A stretch of 64,000 bases of DNA from Archaeoglobus sp. UBA230. Its GTDB lineage: Archaea > Halobacteriota > Archaeoglobi > Archaeoglobales > Archaeoglobaceae. Below, piece by piece: positions 63,058 to 64,000 of this stretch. The number at the start of each line of letters is the position of its first letter. Position 1 is the first letter of the stretch. A program made the translations under genes and the position numbers. Location: contig DAVR01000016.1 in the NCBI GenBank assembly GCA_002507545.1, forward strand, positions 1 to 64,000, written 5' to 3'. Below the pieces are notes generated by a model, which was not told where the DNA came from, did no database searches, and saw only the letters and a list, made by a program, of their open reading frames with translations.

Positions 63058-64000
63058 GTGTCTGAGATGAGTGAAGCTGTCGGACTTGTAATGGGTAAAT
63101 CTTCAATATCTGAGTTCAGCTTTACCATAAACCCCTCTTGCATCCCCAAATTTGGCGAGTATGTGATGGCCGAGAACAGGGATGGTGAAGTGGTTGTCGG
63201 AATTGTGAGGGAAATCTCAAACTTTAACAGGATGATTTTGGATGAGGGGTTCAGTTTCGACTATCTCGTTAAGAACATGGACTTCTCCAGAAAACTCCTT
63301 GAGAAGAATGACGTTATAGTGGGAAATGCCAGTGTAATTGGCGTTATTCGTGAGGGAGAGGTATATCCCAATCGCGTTCCGATAAAACCCAATTCAGAAG
63401 TGAGGCTTGTGGACGATTCAATTCTCTCATCCCTGTTTAGGTGTGAGAAAGGAATCGAACTGGGCAGGATGATTGCCAGACCAGACATAACCGTGTCCTT
63501 AGATGTTAGACAGCTTGTTCTAAGGCATTTTGCAATCCTCTCCATTACAGGTGGAGGAAAGTCGAACACTGTTGCAGTTTTGGTGAACGACATCGTGAAG
63601 AGGCTCAACGGAACAGTTGTGCTGATTGACCCGCATGGAGAGTACGTTGGCTATACCTTCGAGGATGGGAGTGAGAGGGGAAAGAACGTTGTTCCCGCGG
63701 GAATAAGACCTGAGAGATTAGAACCATGGGAGTTTGCAAGTTTAGTCGGGGTTGACAGGGAGAAGGCTGCCGTGCAGAGGATGCACCTTGAGAGGATTTT
63801 CACGACGGTGAGACATGAAGGAAAAGCGGGAAGAGAATTTGTAGAGAGAGTTCTGGATATTGCGGAGGAGTGGATAAATATCGCTGCTGCCAAGGGGGAG
63901 GCAGAATACTACGATTTCAATGGTGTGAAGAGAATTGCAACCCTTGACAGACAGGATTTGAACTCTCTGGCAAGAATTAAGGAATATGTCTCTTCGTTCA
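63058..64000 (+). CDS. herA: HerA-like DNA translocase (cut by window end)
   Basis: At least 314 residues are present. N-terminal HAS-barrel-like beta region (FGEYVMAENRDGEVVVGIVREI), FAILSITGGGKSNTVAV (Walker A) and VVLIDPHGEYVG (Walker B). Hexameric ATPase that works with NurA in end resection. GTG 63058 with AAAGGAT before it; ATG 63067 possible. The 3' end is outside the window. Confidence 0.88.
   Translation, partial: MSEMSEAVGLVMGKSSISEFSFTINPSCIPKFGEYVMAENRDGEVVVGIVREISNFNRMILDEGFSFDYLVKNMDFSRKLLEKNDVIVGNASVIGVIREGEVYPNRVPIKPNSEVRLVDDSILSSLFRCEKGIELGRMIARPDITVSLDVRQLVLRHFAILSITGGGKSNTVAVLVNDIVKRLNGTVVLIDPHGEYVGYTFEDGSERGKNVVPAGIRPERLEPWEFASLVGVDREKAAVQRMHLERIFTTVRHEGKAGREFVERVLDIAEEWINIAAAKGEAEYYDFNGVKRIATLDRQDLNSLARIKEYVSSF

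Overview
The window is a hyperthermophile-type archaeal chromosome, most likely Archaeoglobales or a close euryarchaeal relative. The evidence is the order rpoH-rpoB''-rpoB'-rpoA'-rpoA''-rpl30e-nusA-rps12-rps7-fusA with a split RNA polymerase B subunit, archaeal TATA promoters about 25 bases before starts, an archaeal tRNA intron with a bulge-helix-bulge, and a diphthamide-type EF-2. Host DNA lies at both ends (about 1-3300 and 46600-64000). Between them sits a provirus of about 43 kb belonging to a contractile-tailed (myovirus-like) archaeal virus.

Host left flank (1-3300): thiolase, adenylosuccinate lyase, a cyclophilin-fold protein, and an unclassified structured RNA gene with its own promoter. 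Host right flank (46.6-64 kb): tRNA-Thr, an ABC-2 exporter pair with a small winged-helix gene, tRNA-Lys, the RNA polymerase/ribosome operon through EF-2, a Cys-cluster (YkgJ-type) protein, a membrane-anchored winged-helix protein, NAD synthetase, a recombinase-fold-like protein and a HerA ATPase cut by the window end.

Provirus, nearly all on the minus strand. (a) 46.5-32.9 kb is the early/replication/modification region: two nuclease-like proteins, PCNA, a DnaQ-type exonuclease, a KH-domain protein, a DUF5131 (Gp37/Gp68) protein, many Cys-rich mini-proteins, an HTH protein, and a DNA-modification block (PAPS-reductase-like PP-loop enzyme, C5-cytosine methyltransferase, thioredoxin-like protein, DpdA/TGT-like transglycosylase). 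(b) 32.4-24 kb is packaging and head: terminases, portal, head morphogenesis protein fused to a zincin-like domain, protease with nested scaffold, major capsid. (c) 23-7 kb is tail and baseplate: tail completion proteins, sheath, tube, chaperones, tape measure, hub, spike, gp25, gpJ and fibres. An intron-containing tRNA-Gln and a nuclease cassette interrupt it. (d) 7.2-3.8 kb is a complete diversity-generating retroelement (DGR): a C-type-lectin/FGE-fold target with a variable repeat, Avd, a template repeat and a DGR-type reverse transcriptase. All 15 template/variable mismatches fall on template adenines.

The structural genes share a recurrent promoter (coding strand TTTAAAGTCTA) about 25 bases before the first gene of each unit. 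One copy lies inside the protease gene just before the scaffold start. The tail-fibre unit with this promoter at 7871 reads straight into the DGR, so retrohoming is probably co-expressed with late genes. No integrase gene or attachment repeat was recognised, so the exact ends (3256-3826 and 46501-46629) are inferred.
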